Counted from the stretch's first letter, positions 42,401 to 54,579 are shown. The stretch is DNA of 64,000 nucleotides from Streptomyces sp. SW4 (GCA_003248315.1 QKWM01000004.1:682001-746000), one strand, 5' to 3'. Program-made: numbers and translations. The notes: generated by a model not told the origin, from the sequence alone.

Positions 42401-43311
42401 TCGCCCGGCCCGACTTCGACGCCCCGGGCGCCGGCGCGCAGCACACCGGCCAGTTCGCCCGGCCGGAGCCGAACGCCCCGGCGAACGGCGCCGCCTACGG
42501 CGACCGGTTCGGGCACCCCGAGGGCGACGCCTCCCAGGCCACCGGGCAGTTCGTCCGCTCGGACGTCTTCGGAGCGCCGGGCGGCCAGGGCACTCCCGCC
42601 GCCCACGGCGGCCACCACGGTGTGAACGGCGCGCAGGGCCAGGCCGGTGCGGACCCGTTCGCCGCCGGGCCGTCCTACGACAACGGCACGACCGGTCGGT
42701 TCGAGCGCCCGCAGGCCCCCGACAACGGCGCCACGGGCCAGTTCCAGCGGCCGCAGCCGGGCGGCGACGAGCACGGCGCGCCGCGCCCGCCGGCGCCGCA
42801 GCAGCACCGCCCGGTCCGCCACGAGCCGGAGGCGCTGCCGCCGGCGACGGGGCCCGGCGACGGGCGTACCCCGCTGTACGACACGCTGGAGACCAACTGG
42901 TTCCACGGCGACCGCGGCGGGCGTGCGCAGGCGGGCGGTGCCGCCCAGGAGCAGCAGCCGCAGGCTCCCGCCGCGCCGGCCCCGGCCGCTGCGCAGCGGA
43001 CCTCGGCGACTCCGGCCTCCACCTGGCGCAGCTCGCCGAATGACGAACTCGTACGGCAGGCCGAGCGCGTGCGGCAGCCCGCCGCCGGCGGTGTCACCAC
43101 CTCCGGCCTGCCGCGCCGGGTGCCCCGCGCGAACCTCGTGCCGGGCACGGCTCAGCAGCAGACGCACCAGGGCGGTCCGCAGGTCTCGCGCGCACCCGAC
43201 GACGTGCGCGGCCGGCTGACCAACCTCCGTCGGGGCATCGCACAGGGTCGTCAGGCCGGTGCCAGCCAGACCGGCAGTCACCCGCGGCCCTCTCACCAGC
43301 AGGAGCGTTAG
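39471..43311 (+). CDS. cvnA: Conservon 1 sensor histidine kinase CvnA (nitrate/nitrite-sensor type)
   Basis: About 1,280 aa after adding one C at each of two runs (39660-39663 and 42038-42040). The cytosolic N-terminus from GTG 39471 reads VQGRFKRDGSASAEPEPHGG. A membrane helix (LVSLLALPVVAATSLGAL) precedes a roughly 300-residue extracellular helical NIT-like domain, a second helix (LILIVLGVSLVGAFVVARSM), HAMP, then the kinase core: FKLDHLATRMRRNGEN (possible H box), ELLENATSFSSPQT (N box), IHDTGIGLSPEDL and MGLFVVGRLSQRHGI. A tail of about 600 residues is disordered, with repeats such as TGQFxRP, ending in GGVTTSGLPRRVPRANLV. CvnA initiates signalling in a GPCR-like membrane complex with CvnB-D. 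Confidence 0.92.
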
Positions 43312-43734
43312 TTGAGTCCGATGAGCCAGGCGGCACAGAATCTCAACTGGTTGATCACCAATTTCGTGGACAACACCCCCGGGGTGTCCCACACCGTCGT
43401 CGTGTCCGCCGACGGGCTCCTTCTGGCGATGTCGGAAGGGTTTCCGCGCGACCGCGCGGACCAGCTCGCGGCCGTCGCGTCGGGACTGACCTCGCTGACC
43501 GCGGGGGCGTCCCGGATCTTCGAGGGCGGCAATGTGGCGCAGACGGTCGTGGAGATGGAAAGAGGCTTCCTCTTTCTCATGTCCGTCTCGGACGGCTCGT
43601 CGCTGGCCGTGCTCGCCCACCCGGAGTGCGACATCGGCCTCGTCGGCTACGAGATGGCGCTCCTGGTCGATCGCGCGGGGGCGGTACTCACGCCGGACCT
43701 GCGCGCTGAACTACAGGGAAGTCTGCTCCACTGA
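43312..43734 (+). CDS. cvnB: Conservon 1 roadblock/LC7 protein CvnB
   Basis: 140 aa. A TTG start at 43312 directly follows the cvnA stop and is preferred, since AGGAG lies six bases upstream; the ATG three codons on is too far from it. The roadblock fold is recognised by NLNWLITNFVDNTPGVSHTV, VVSADGLLLAMSEGFPRDRA and LAVLAHPECDIGLVGYEMAL. Roadblock proteins act as GTPase-activating or scaffolding partners; here of CvnD. Overlapping or adjacent genes imply a single operon. Confidence 0.93.
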   Translation: MSPMSQAAQNLNWLITNFVDNTPGVSHTVVVSADGLLLAMSEGFPRDRADQLAAVASGLTSLTAGASRIFEGGNVAQTVVEMERGFLFLMSVSDGSSLAVLAHPECDIGLVGYEMALLVDRAGAVLTPDLRAELQGSLLH

Positions 43735-43844
43735 CCGGCCCCGGCACCACCCGTCTCACCAAATCACCGTCCGGCCGCCACAATCCCCCACCGGCCCCGC
43801 TTGACGGCACGACTGACCGACTTGCTGTCCCGCCCGGAGGATCC

Positions 43845-44243
43845 ATGACCCCGCCCACCGCCTCTCATGATCCGTACGCGGAGCCGTACGAGGACGAGGG
43901 CGACCAGCCGCTGGTACGTCCGTACGCGATGACCGGCGGCCGGACGCGGCCGCGCTACCAGCTCGCCATCGAGGCGCTGATCAGCACGACGGCCGACCCG
44001 GCAGCGCTCATGGGGCTGCTCCCGGAGCACCAGCGCATCTGCCATCTGTGCCGTGAGGTGAAGTCGGTCGCCGAGGTCTCGGCGCTCCTCGCGATGCCGC
44101 TGGGCGTCGCGCGGATCCTGGTCGCGGACCTCGCCGAGGCCGGGCTCGTCGCCATCCACCAGCCGGGCGGCGACGACAGCAACGGCGGTGCGCCGGACGT
44201 GACACTGCTCGAAAGGGTGCTCAGTGGACTTCGCAAGCTCTGA
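43845..44243 (+). CDS. cvnC: Conservon 1 DUF742 protein CvnC
   Basis: 132 aa. The DUF742 block is LVRPYAMTGGRTRPRYQLAI, EHQRICHLCREVKSVAEVSA and PLGVARILVADLAEAGLVAI, ending LLERVLSGLRKL. The region resembles a degenerate winged helix, but DNA binding is not shown. ATG 43845 has GGAGG upstream. Its end overlaps cvnD by 20 bp. Confidence 0.93.
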   Translation: MTPPTASHDPYAEPYEDEGDQPLVRPYAMTGGRTRPRYQLAIEALISTTADPAALMGLLPEHQRICHLCREVKSVAEVSALLAMPLGVARILVADLAEAGLVAIHQPGGDDSNGGAPDVTLLERVLSGLRKL

Positions 44244-44799
44244 CGGAGGCCGGGCGACCACCTCCGCCAAGATCGTGGTGGCCGGCGGCTTCGGCGTCGG
44301 CAAGACCACGTTCGTCGGTGCCGTCTCGGAGATCAATCCGCTGCGCACCGAGGCCGTCATGACGTCCGCGAGCGCCGGCATCGACGACCTGACCCACACC
44401 GGGGACAAGACGACCACCACGGTCGCCATGGACTTCGGCCGCATCACGCTCGACCAGGACCTGATCCTGTACCTGTTCGGCACGCCCGGACAGGACCGCT
44501 TCTGGTTCATGTGGGACGACCTGGTGCGCGGCGCCATCGGCGCGGTCGTGCTGGTGGACACCCGCCGGCTGGCCGACTGCTTCCCGGCGGTGGACTACTT
44601 CGAGAACTCCGGGCTGCCGTTCGTCATCGCGCTGAACGGCTTCGACGGCCGGCAGCCGTACACCCCGGACGAGGTCCGCGAGGCCCTGCAGATCGGCCCG
44701 GACACCCCGATCATCACCACCGACGCCCGGCACCGCGCCGACGCCAAGAGTGCGCTGATCACGCTGGTCGAGCACGCGCTGATGGCCCGGCTGCGCTGA
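44224..44799 (+). CDS. cvnD: Conservon 1 small GTPase CvnD
   Basis: 191 aa from a GTG within the cvnC end. The P-loop is VAGGFGVGKTTFVGAVSEI, switch-II-like LYLFGTPGQDRFWFMWDD is Ras/Arf-like, and ALNGFDGR corresponds to the NKxD position (N-G-F-D, noncanonical). The other specificity element is TTDARHRADAK. In the conservon model CvnD is the GTP switch released by CvnA signalling. A 155-bp tract (44392-44546) is identical to cvnD of conservon 2. Confidence 0.94.
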   Translation: MDFASSDGGRATTSAKIVVAGGFGVGKTTFVGAVSEINPLRTEAVMTSASAGIDDLTHTGDKTTTTVAMDFGRITLDQDLILYLFGTPGQDRFWFMWDDLVRGAIGAVVLVDTRRLADCFPAVDYFENSGLPFVIALNGFDGRQPYTPDEVREALQIGPDTPIITTDARHRADAKSALITLVEHALMARLR

Positions 44800-45175
44800 C
44801 GATCAAGTCGGCAGCGGCGTACGGCAGTTGTCGTAGACGGTTCGGAGCCGGCTGTGGCCTTTGACACGGTCGGCTCCGGTGTTCATAACGTTTCGGCAGA
44901 GGAATCCGGTGGTACCGACACGCGTCGCGCACATCCGGTCTCGCTGTGCTCACGATCGGCCCGCCTTTTGGCGGACCTCGCTCTTTATGACCGTTTTATC
45001 TGGGCCTTACAAGTCCCGCACTGCCGTTTGGAAGAGCGCAGGTCGTCGTGCTGGAATGCCAGAACTGCTCAATGGCCGAAGACGTACTCAGCGGTAGCAC
45101 GTACTCGACGGTGTATTGGGCTCTGAGACACTGCGGCACGACGTAGGTGCCGACCGCCGAGAGGTTGTTGGTCGA
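44800..45175. other. Gap between conservons 1 and 2
   Basis: 376 bp with no supported gene. It is markedly less G+C-rich near 44985-45015 (CTTTATGACCGTTTTATCTG), so a promoter for conservon 2 is likely there. CGGAGCCG/CGGCTCCG arms near 44845-44880 may end conservon 1. Just before cvnA2 the sequence GAGAGGTTG resembles the GAGGTTG ahead of cvnA1. Confidence 0.45.
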
Positions 45176-48100
45176 GTGAGGCGAAGCAAGAACAGTCCCG
45201 AGCCGTCGGCCCGGGGCAACTTCACCCCGCCGCCGCGCGCAGCGGCGCCCGCCCCCGTGCCAGGTTCGGAACCGACGGCCACGCCCGCCCCGAGCGGCGG
45301 CCGGTTCTCCCCCGCAACTGGCGGGTGGCGACCAGGCTGAACGCGATCCTGCTCATACCCGTGCTGGTCGGCCTGGTCATGGGCGGCTTCCAGGTGAAGA
45401 GCTCGATCGACACCTGGCAGGACGCCGAGGACGCCGAGAAGACCGCACGCCTGGTGCAGGCCTCCCTCACCTACGCCAATGCCCTGTACGTCGAGCGCGA
45501 CACCTCCGCGGCGCCGCTGCTCCAGGGCAAGAAGAACGACCGGACCGTCACCGAGGTCCGCGCCGCCACGGACAAGGCGGCCGACGCCTTCGACGAGGCC
45601 GCGCAGGGCATGCCGGACAAGCCGGGCCTGGAGCGCCGGCTGAAGCTGTTCCGTGAGCAGGAGCCCAAGCTCGAAGGGCTGCGGGCCGCCGCGTACACGA
45701 GCAAGCTCAAGGGCGTGGAGACCCAGGAGGGCTACGTCCAGATCGCCCACCCGCTGATGGAGTTCGCCAACGAACTCGGTCTCGGCACCGGCAACATCAC
45801 CTCCTACGGCCGTACGGTCTACGCGATCTCCCTGACCAAGGCCGCGCTCTCGCTGGAGCGCTCCATCGGCATGCAGCTGCTGGTCAAGCCGGGCCCGGAG
45901 CCCAGCCACCTGGCCAGCCAGCGCGTCGCCCTGTCCTCCTACGCCTACCTCGAGCGCATCGCCATCGAGGAGTACATCGGCGGTGGCACCGAGGCCGACG
46001 CCCAGAAGCTCGAGGACGCCGAGGCGCAGCTCAAGCAGGACGGCGCGGCCATGGCCAAGGAGGCCAAGGCCAAGGACCCGGACTACGTGCCTCCGCCGTC
46101 CAACCCGACGACGATGGTCTCGGAGGTGGCCCGGCTGGAGTCCACCGACCCGAGCGCCCGGGCGGCCCTCGCCGCCAAGGGCATCACGCCGGAGAACTGG
46201 TGGGCGGTCAACACCCTCAAGTTCGACGCCTACCGGACCATCGAGTCCGACATGGCCGACAAGGCGGTGACCGAGGCCGCCCAGATCGCCGACGACGCCG
46301 AGCAGGACACGTACATCACCAGCGCCATCGTCGTGATCGCGCTGCTCGCCGCCTTCATCCTGGCCGGCATGGTGGCCCGCCAGATGAGCCGCGCCATGCG
46401 CCAGCTGCGCAACGCCGCGTTCGGCATCGCCGAGCAGCGCCTGCCGATGCTGGTCGACCAGCTCTCCCGCACCGACCCGGGCCGGGTCGACACCCGGGTG
46501 GCGCCGATCCCGATCACCTCGACCGACGAGATCGGCGAAGTCGCCCGAGCCTTCGACCAGGTCCACCGCGAGGCGGTGCGGCTCGCCTCCGAGCAGGCCC
46601 TGCTGCGGGGCAACATCAACGCGATCTTCACCAACCTCTCGCGCCGCAACCAGTCGCTGATCGAGGGCCAGCTGACCCTGATCACCGACCTGGAGAACAA
46701 CGAGGCCGACCCGGACCAGCTGGAGAACCTCTTCAAGCTGGACCACCTGGCGACCCGTATGCGCCGCAACGGCGAGAACCTCCTGGTCCTCGCCGGCGAG
46801 GAGCCCGGCCGCCGCTGGGACCAGCCGGTCCCGCTGGTCGACGTGCTGCGCGCCGCCTCCTCCGAGGTGGAGCAGTACGAGCGCATCGAGCTGTCCGGCG
46901 TCCCGGAGGCCGAGATCCACGGCCGCGCGGTCACCGACCTCGTGCACCTGCTCGCCGAGCTGCTGGAGAACGCCACCACGTTCTCCTCCCCGCAGACCAA
47001 GGTCCGCGTCACCGCGACGCGTCTGCCCGACGGCCGGGTGATGATCGAGATCCACGACAAGGGCATCGGCCTGACCGCCGAGGACTTCGCGGACATCAAC
47101 CACAAGCTGGCCAACCCGCCGACCGTGGACGCCGCGATCTCGCAGCGCATGGGCCTGTTCGTGGTCGGCCGGCTGTCCGACCGGCACGGCATCCGCGTCC
47201 AGCTGCGCCCCTCCGGCGAGCAGGCGGGCACCACCTCGCTGGTCATGCTCCCGGACGCCATCACCCACGGCGGTGGCGGCGAGCAGCAGATGGAGCGCGA
47301 CGAGTTCACCGTCTCCCAGATCATCCCGGAGCAGAACGTCCAGGGCGGCGAGGACTTCGGCCAGCCCCTGCGGACCGCCGAGGAGCTGGGCTTCGACGAC
47401 AGCCGCTACGCGGACGTCCCCGACGACATCCGGGAGCTGGACCCCGTCGGCCGCTCGCTGATGCGCGAGGAGCGCCGCGCGGCCCTGGAGGCCCAGGCCC
47501 AGGGCCAGCCCGCTCCGGCGCTGGAGCAGGGCGGCTACCAGGAGCAGCACACCGGCGCGTACGAGCGTCCGGACGCCTACGAGGAGCAGCAGCAGGCGTA
47601 CGACGCACAGCAGCCGTCGTACGACGCGCAGCAGCAGGCGTACGACGGGCAGCAGGCGTACGACGGGCAGTACTACGCGCCCGACGGCCACCTGGGCCGG
47701 GACGACGCCTACGCGGCGAACGGCGGCTACCCGGAGCACTCCTACGAGGAGCAGGCCCCGGAGCAGCACACCGCGCCGGAGGGCTTCCCGGCCTTCGGGC
47801 AGCGGCGGCAGCAGGACGACTGGCCGCAGCAGGACGGCTACCAGAACGGCTACCCCGCCCAGTACGCTGCGGATGCTCCGGAAACGGAGTCCGCGCAGGC
47901 CGCTGACGTGAACGAGGCGGACCGCGTAGGCTTCGAGCGTCCGGGACCGGCCCCCTCCGCCGGCCACGCGCTGACCGACGCCGGACTCCCGCGCCGCGGC
48001 TCCACCGCGAACGGCACGGGCGACGCGCGGCGCGTGAACCACGAGGCGCCGGCCCCCGCGCAGGAGAACAACGCGAGCAACGGGAGCAACGGCGACAGCG

Positions 48101-48388
48101 GCTGGCGGTCGGCGAACGACGACCGCTGGCAGCAGGCCTCGGCGTTGCGGAAGCCGAAGGCGGGCGGGGTGACCTCCTCCGGCCTGCCGCGGCGGGTGCC
48201 CAGAGCCAACCTGGTCGAGGGTTCCGCCGAATCCACCCCCCAGGGGGCCCACAGGTCTCCCGCGCCCCGGAGGACGTCCGGGCAGGCTGAGCAACCTGCG
48301 GCGCGGCGTCCAAAGAGGCCGCAACGCAGGCAGTGAAACGAACGGCCAGGGCTTCGGTCCTGACAGCACCTACAACCAGGAGCGTTAG
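45176..48388 (+). CDS. cvnA: Conservon 2 sensor histidine kinase CvnA
   Basis: About 1,071 aa with three one-base deficits (45309-45313, 48242-48246 and near 48279-48281). The GTG at 45176 gives VRRSKNSPEPSARGNFTPPP. Membrane helices flank an extracellular domain (LNAILLIPVLVGLVMGGFQV; ITSAIVVIALLAAFILAGMV), then HAMP and the kinase core with FKLDHLATRMRRNGEN, ELLENATTFSSPQT, IHDKGIGLTAEDF and MGLFVVGRLSDRHGI. The tail is Gln/Tyr-rich (AYDGQQAYDGQYYAPDG) and ends with GGVTSSGLPRRVPRANLV and, after repair, LSNLRRGVQRGRNAG and YNQER. The core is near-identical to CvnA1; the sensor and tail differ. Confidence 0.92.
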
Positions 48389-48389
48389 T

Positions 48390-48812
48390 GTGAGCCCGAT
48401 GAGCCAGGCGGCACAGAACCTGAACTGGTTGATCACCAACTTCGTGGACAACACCCCGGGGGTGTCCCACACGGTGGTGGTCTCCGCCGACGGACTCCTT
48501 CTGGCGATGTCCGAAGGCTTCCCGCGCGACCGCGCCGACCAGCTCGCGGCCGTCGCCTCCGGTCTGACCTCGCTGACCGCCGGCGCCTCGCGCATCTTCG
48601 AGGGCGGCAGCGTGAACCAGACGGTTGTGGAGATGGAGCGGGGATTCCTCTTCATCATGTCCATCTCCGACGGTTCCTCGCTCGCGGTTCTCGCCCACCC
48701 GGAGGCGGACATCGGCCTCATCGGGTACGAGATGGCCCTTCTGGTGGACCGTGCCGGTACGGTCCTGACGCCGGACCTGCGCGCGGAGCTCCAAGGGAGC
48801 CTTCTCAACTAA
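48390..48812 (+). CDS. cvnB: Conservon 2 roadblock/LC7 protein CvnB
   Basis: 140 aa. The GTG at 48390 (VSPMSQAAQNLNWLITNF) has AGGAG seven bases upstream, inside the last codons of cvnA. Nearly identical to CvnB1 (IFEGGSVNQTVVEMERGFLF against IFEGGNVAQTVVEMERGFLF). The roadblock motif VVVSADGLLLAMSEGFPRDR is shared. Confidence 0.93.
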   Translation: MSPMSQAAQNLNWLITNFVDNTPGVSHTVVVSADGLLLAMSEGFPRDRADQLAAVASGLTSLTAGASRIFEGGSVNQTVVEMERGFLFIMSISDGSSLAVLAHPEADIGLIGYEMALLVDRAGTVLTPDLRAELQGSLLN

Positions 48813-48906
48813 CGGGCAGACGGTGCGTTTTGGCGTCCCGGGGCCGTAAGGTTTCGGGACGCGGCTCCACAGTGATGGGTGCCAGGCACAGTCGGAGGAG
48901 GAGAAA

Positions 48907-49479
48907 GTGGCAACACCCCCAGGCGGTTCGTCTTCGGGCAACTGGTCGTACGGCCCTGGCCAGGGTCAGGGCGACGCTGCCCAGAGCGGATACGGCTACC
49001 CCTCCGCCCCGAACCACCGGCAGCCGTACATGCCGCAGGGCCCCGGCCCGTCGCCGTACGACCAGCCGCAGGCACCGCGCATCCAGCCCGTGCAGCCGCA
49101 GCGCCGCACCCCCGAGCCGGCGCCCGCGGGGGCGTCGAACAACCCCCTGGTGCGTCCGTACGCCATGACCGGCGGACGGACCCGCCCGCGGTACCAGCTC
49201 GCCATCGAGGCGCTGGTGCACACCACCGCGCAGCCGCACCAGATGCAGGGCCAGCTGCCCGAGCATCAGCGGATCTGCAACCTCTGCCGTGAGATCAAGT
49301 CGGTAGCCGAGGTCTCGGCCCTTCTGACCATCCCTCTCGGCGTGGCCAGGATCCTCGTCGCCGACTTGGCGGAGGCGGGCCTGGTCGCCATCCATCAGCC
49401 CGGCGGCGACGAGAACGCCGGCGGCCAGCCAGACGTGACACTGCTCGAAAGGGTGCTCAGTGGACTTCGCAAGCTCTAG
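48907..49479 (+). CDS. cvnC: Conservon 2 DUF742 protein CvnC
   Basis: 190 aa from a GTG with GGAGGAGG upstream. Unlike CvnC1 it has a roughly 75-residue Gly/Pro/Gln-rich N-terminal extension (GYGYPSAPNHRQPYMPQGPG) before NPLVRPYAMTGGRTRPRYQL. The DUF742 core and the end LLERVLSGLRKL match CvnC1. Overlaps cvnD by 20 bp. Confidence 0.93.
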   Translation: MATPPGGSSSGNWSYGPGQGQGDAAQSGYGYPSAPNHRQPYMPQGPGPSPYDQPQAPRIQPVQPQRRTPEPAPAGASNNPLVRPYAMTGGRTRPRYQLAIEALVHTTAQPHQMQGQLPEHQRICNLCREIKSVAEVSALLTIPLGVARILVADLAEAGLVAIHQPGGDENAGGQPDVTLLERVLSGLRKL

Positions 49480-50041
49480 CGGCGGTCCTTCCCGCTCCAC
49501 CACCTCCGCGAAGATCGTGGTGGCGGGCGGCTTCGGCGTGGGCAAGACCACGTTCGTCGGCGCCGTCTCGGAGATCAACCCGCTGCGCACGGAGGCCGTC
49601 ATGACGTCTGCTTCGGCGGGCATCGACGACCTCACCCACACCGGGGACAAGACGACCACCACGGTCGCCATGGACTTCGGCCGCATCACGCTCGACCAGG
49701 ACCTGATCCTGTACCTGTTCGGCACGCCCGGACAGGACCGCTTCTGGTTCATGTGGGACGACCTGGTGCGCGGCGCCATCGGCGCGGTGGTCCTCGTCGA
49801 CACGAGGAGGCTCGCCGACTGCTTCCCCGCCGTCGACTACTTCGAGAACTCCGGCCTGCCGTTCGTCATCGCGCTGAACGGCTTCGACGGCCAGCAGCCG
49901 TACACCCCGGACGAGGTCCGCGAGGCCCTGCAGATCGGCCCGGACACCCCGATCATCACCACCGACGCCCGGCACCGCGCCGACGCCAAGTCGACGCTGA
50001 TCACGCTGGTCGAGCACGCGCTGATGGCGCGCCTGCGGTAA
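49460..50041 (+). CDS. cvnD: Conservon 2 small GTPase CvnD
   Basis: 193 aa from a GTG (VDFASSSGGPSRSTTSAKIV). P-loop GGFGVGKTTFVGAVSEI and GTPGQDRFWFMWDD as in CvnD1; the two proteins differ by only a handful of residues (FDGQQPY against FDGRQPY). The tract 49634-49788 is base-for-base identical to 44392-44546. Confidence 0.94.
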   Translation: MDFASSSGGPSRSTTSAKIVVAGGFGVGKTTFVGAVSEINPLRTEAVMTSASAGIDDLTHTGDKTTTTVAMDFGRITLDQDLILYLFGTPGQDRFWFMWDDLVRGAIGAVVLVDTRRLADCFPAVDYFENSGLPFVIALNGFDGQQPYTPDEVREALQIGPDTPIITTDARHRADAKSTLITLVEHALMARLR

Positions 50042-50198
50042 CACCCTTCCGGGTTCGGTGCAACGCCCCTGCGGCCGCTGAGGCTGCCGGGGGCCGTTGC
50101 GTGCCGGGGCCCGGGTCGAGTGCGGCTGGTCGCGCAGTTCCCCGCGCCCCTGGAGGGCGTTGCCCGACAGGCGTCGACGAGGCGCACGCCGGTCATGG

Positions 50199-50224
50199 AA
50201 AAGGCCCCCTCTGGTGAGGGGCCT
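50199..50224 (-). terminator. Intrinsic terminator of accB-accE
   Basis: On the minus strand AGGCCCCTC-ACCA-GAGGGGGCCT (one bulge) is followed by TTTTCC, 11 bp past the accE stop. Confidence 0.88.
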
Positions 50225-50235
50225 AATTGGTGGGG

Positions 50236-50430
50236 TCAGCGCCAGCTGTGGGGGGCGCGGAAGCCCGGTTCGCGTTCCAGGCGGCGCCAGCCCGCGCGGA
50301 CGCGGCCACGGTGGGCCGGGGCGATCTCGGCGGGGCGGGCGGCCGCGCGGGCCATCAGGATCGCCGTGATGGCGGCGACCTCCTCGGGCTCGGCGTGGCC
50401 CTTCTCGACGCGGATGTCAGGCATGGACAT
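50236..50430 (-). CDS. accE: Acyl-CoA carboxylase epsilon subunit
   Basis: 64 aa (MSMPDIRVEKGHAEPEEVAA). The small epsilon subunit activates the actinobacterial AccA/AccB carboxylase. The central VAAITAILMARAAARPA and the Trp-containing end GRVRAGWRRLERE ... PHSWR are family features. GAGGAG precedes the ATG at 50430. It lies 18 bp after accB on the same transcript. Confidence 0.92.
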   Translation of the reverse strand: MSMPDIRVEKGHAEPEEVAAITAILMARAAARPAEIAPAHRGRVRAGWRRLEREPGFRAPHSWR

Positions 50431-50448
50431 GCGACAGGCTCCTCGGGG

Positions 50449-52031
<1,583 letters not shown>

Positions 52032-52185
52032 GTAGTGACCTTACGAAGGGAAGCAAGGAAAGCGAGCCGTCGACTCCGTACAGTCTCCGGCGTGTTTTCC
52101 TGGTACCCCTGAACAGAACCGCGGCGGCATGCAGCCGTTTCGACTGCTCAGCGGGCTCGCGCGTTGTAGAGGTCACACAAAGACG

Positions 52186-54579
52186 TCACCCGAGAGTCAC
52201 CTCACATTCGTGGGTGGCGCATACCGTCCCCGGAGTGACGCGCAGCCGCAGCCAGCGGCCCGTGGCGAGGACCTCGACCGTGTCGTCGGCCCGGACGACG
52301 CCGCCCGCCGGGCGGTCCCAGACGATCTCCAGCGGCTCCCCGGTGCGCGGCGGCTCGCTCACGCAGAGGGTAGCGGTCCGCCCCCGGCGGCGTACCAGCA
52401 CGCTCGCTCCGGCGGAGGCGGTGAGCGGCCCGGCCGTGCCGGCCCGCCAGAAGGTGGCCGCCGTCAGCCCGAGGGCGGGGACGTCGAGGGCCTGCCGCCC
52501 GGCGTCGTTGGCGAGGATCCGCAGCCCGTGGTGGCCGGCGGCGTGGCGGGCGACGGTCCGGCGGTCGGCGCCGGGCAGCAGGACGTAGGCGTAGCGGGCG
52601 TCCACCGGGTCGGTGCCGTGGTCGATCCAGAGGGTCTGCCAGCGGCGGGTGCGGCGTTCGGTGGTGCTGGTGGTGTTGATGTCGGACCAGGAGCCGGTGC
52701 GGTCCTCGCGCAGGGTGCGCAGGCCGCCGTCGAGGACGATCCAGCCGCCGTGGCCGTCGAGGTGCGCCCAGCCGGTGCCGCGGGCGAAGGCGTGGGTGCC
52801 GCCCTCCCCAGGTTGCGGTTGTCGACGACCGTCTCGACGGGGACGCCGTCCGCGCAGGTGATGCCGGCGCCGAGGCAGACGACGGCGTCGGCGAGGAAGA
52901 ACCAGGACTTGCGGGCCCGGAGGGTGGAGCCGAGGCCCTCGAGGTGCTGTCCGACCGCGGCGAACTCGCCGTCGGTGGTGCCGCCGATCCAGCGCACGGC
53001 GGGCTTGGGCGCGCCCCATTCGCCGCCGGCCCGGTCGGGCAGGCGCTTGGTGGAGACGGTGGTGCCGGGCAGGCGGTACCAGTCGACGGTGGGCCAGTAC
53101 CAGTCGGTGTACTGGTCGGAGGGGCCGGCCGGCCACCAGGCGAGCATTCCGGCACCGGTGTGCCAGCCGCGCGGGTTCTCGCCGTTGCCGCACTCGTAGT
53201 GGGCGATGCGGTCGCTGGCCATGGCGAGGGCGGCGGTGAAGCCGGGGCGGCGGTGGACGGCGCGGTCCATGGCCGGGAACAGGCGGTGCCCGACGGGTTC
53301 GGGGGCGGCCTCGACGGGTGCGGCGGCGACGGCGTGGAGCCGGGCCAGGTCGGCGACGCCGAACTGGGGGGCGGTGAGGACCGGCGGCACCTGCGCGCCG
53401 GCGGCCCGCTCGATCCAGCCCTTGATGCGCGCGTGCCAGCGGTCCCGTTCCGCCGCGCTCGCGCCGCCCGCGAGGACCGCCATCGCCGCGATGAGCTGCT
53501 GGCCGTGGTAGTGGTCGCTGCGCAGGACGTGCTGGTCGTCGCCCTTGAGGTGGCCCCGGCTGATGGCGCGGCCGTTGACGCAGTCCATGACCAGCCCGTC
53601 GTGGACGAGGGGCGCGTAGGCGTGTTCGACGCTGTCGAGGACGATCTGCCGGTCGGGGTCGGTGACCTCCCACGGGGACCCGGCCAGGAGCGCGAAGAGG
53701 CGGCCGAGGCCGTCCAGCATGACCTGCCCGTACGTCCCGAGTAGGCGACCCAGGTGTGCTGGACGAACGAGCCGTCGGCGTACAGGCCGTCGCCGCGGGT
53801 GACGTAGGGGAAGACCGGGGAGAGCGCGTCCCGGGCGAGGGCGATCTTGGCGGGGGCCCGGCCCAGGATGCCCCGCAGCGCGACGGAGCGGCACAGGTCC
53901 ACGCGGTTGGCGCCGGTGGAGGTGCCGGTGTAGTCGCCGAGCATGCGGTCGGGGACGAAGTGGTCGACGGCCGCGCAGGCGGCGGCGACGCGGTCGGCGC
54001 CGAGGTGCTCGTACAGGGCGGCCGTGATGTCCATCAGCAGGCGGGGGCTGCCGATCTGCCATTCCCACCAGTTGCCGTAGCGGGTGGTGCCGGGGTGGTA
54101 GACGGTGGCGGAGAGGTGGTCGAGGCCGCGCAGGATGTCGGTGAGCAGGGCCCGGTCGCCGGTGGAGCCGGTGCCGGGCTGGACGTACGCCTGGGTCATG
54201 GTCCACAGCCGCCCGTAGCCGAAGGTGATGCCGGCGGGCGGGTCGAAGGGGTGCCCGGGCCAGAGGGAGTCCGGGCCGGGGCCATGGTGGCCCGGAAGCC
54301 GCGGGCCAGCGCGCCGGTCTGCGCGAGCCGGGAGGCGTACGGCTCGCGGGCGGGGTCGTAGCCGGTGCCGAGGGCGATGTCCAGCCAGCGGCGGCGCAGG
54401 GCCTCGTAGGCGTCGGCGGGGTCGGCGGGGTCGGCGGCGGAGGCGGGGGCGGTGAGGGCCGGGGTGAGGCCGGCGGCGAGGGCGGTGGCGAGCAGGACGG
54501 CGCGGCGGCTGGGCAGGGCCGGGCGGCCGGGGGCCGGGACGGTGGGGCGTCGGGCGGGCCACGGAGGGGTCATGCCCAT
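52186..54579 (-). CDS. Secreted polysaccharide lyase family 8 (hyaluronate/xanthan/chondroitin lyase)
   Basis: About 798 aa after repair of three one-base deficits (54278-54281, 53735-53737, 52806-52809). A Tat-type signal is visible: SRRAVLLATALAAGLTPALT and a likely cut after APASA. The alpha/alpha toroid follows; PL8 catalytic elements are NWWEWQIGSPR (Asn), FVQHTWVAYSGTYG (His, Tyr) and the Arg/Glu region RIAHYECGNGEN. The C-terminal beta domains end ATHECEVTLG. It cleaves uronic-acid polysaccharides by beta-elimination; the exact polymer is undetermined. Isolated, divergent from the hpnR-like gene. Confidence 0.88.

Noticed and set aside
39471..43311. Programmed frameshifting in cvnA
   Set aside because: Shifts occur in C-runs at unrelated places, without slippery heptamers or pseudoknots, and the same pattern hits dozens of unrelated genes.
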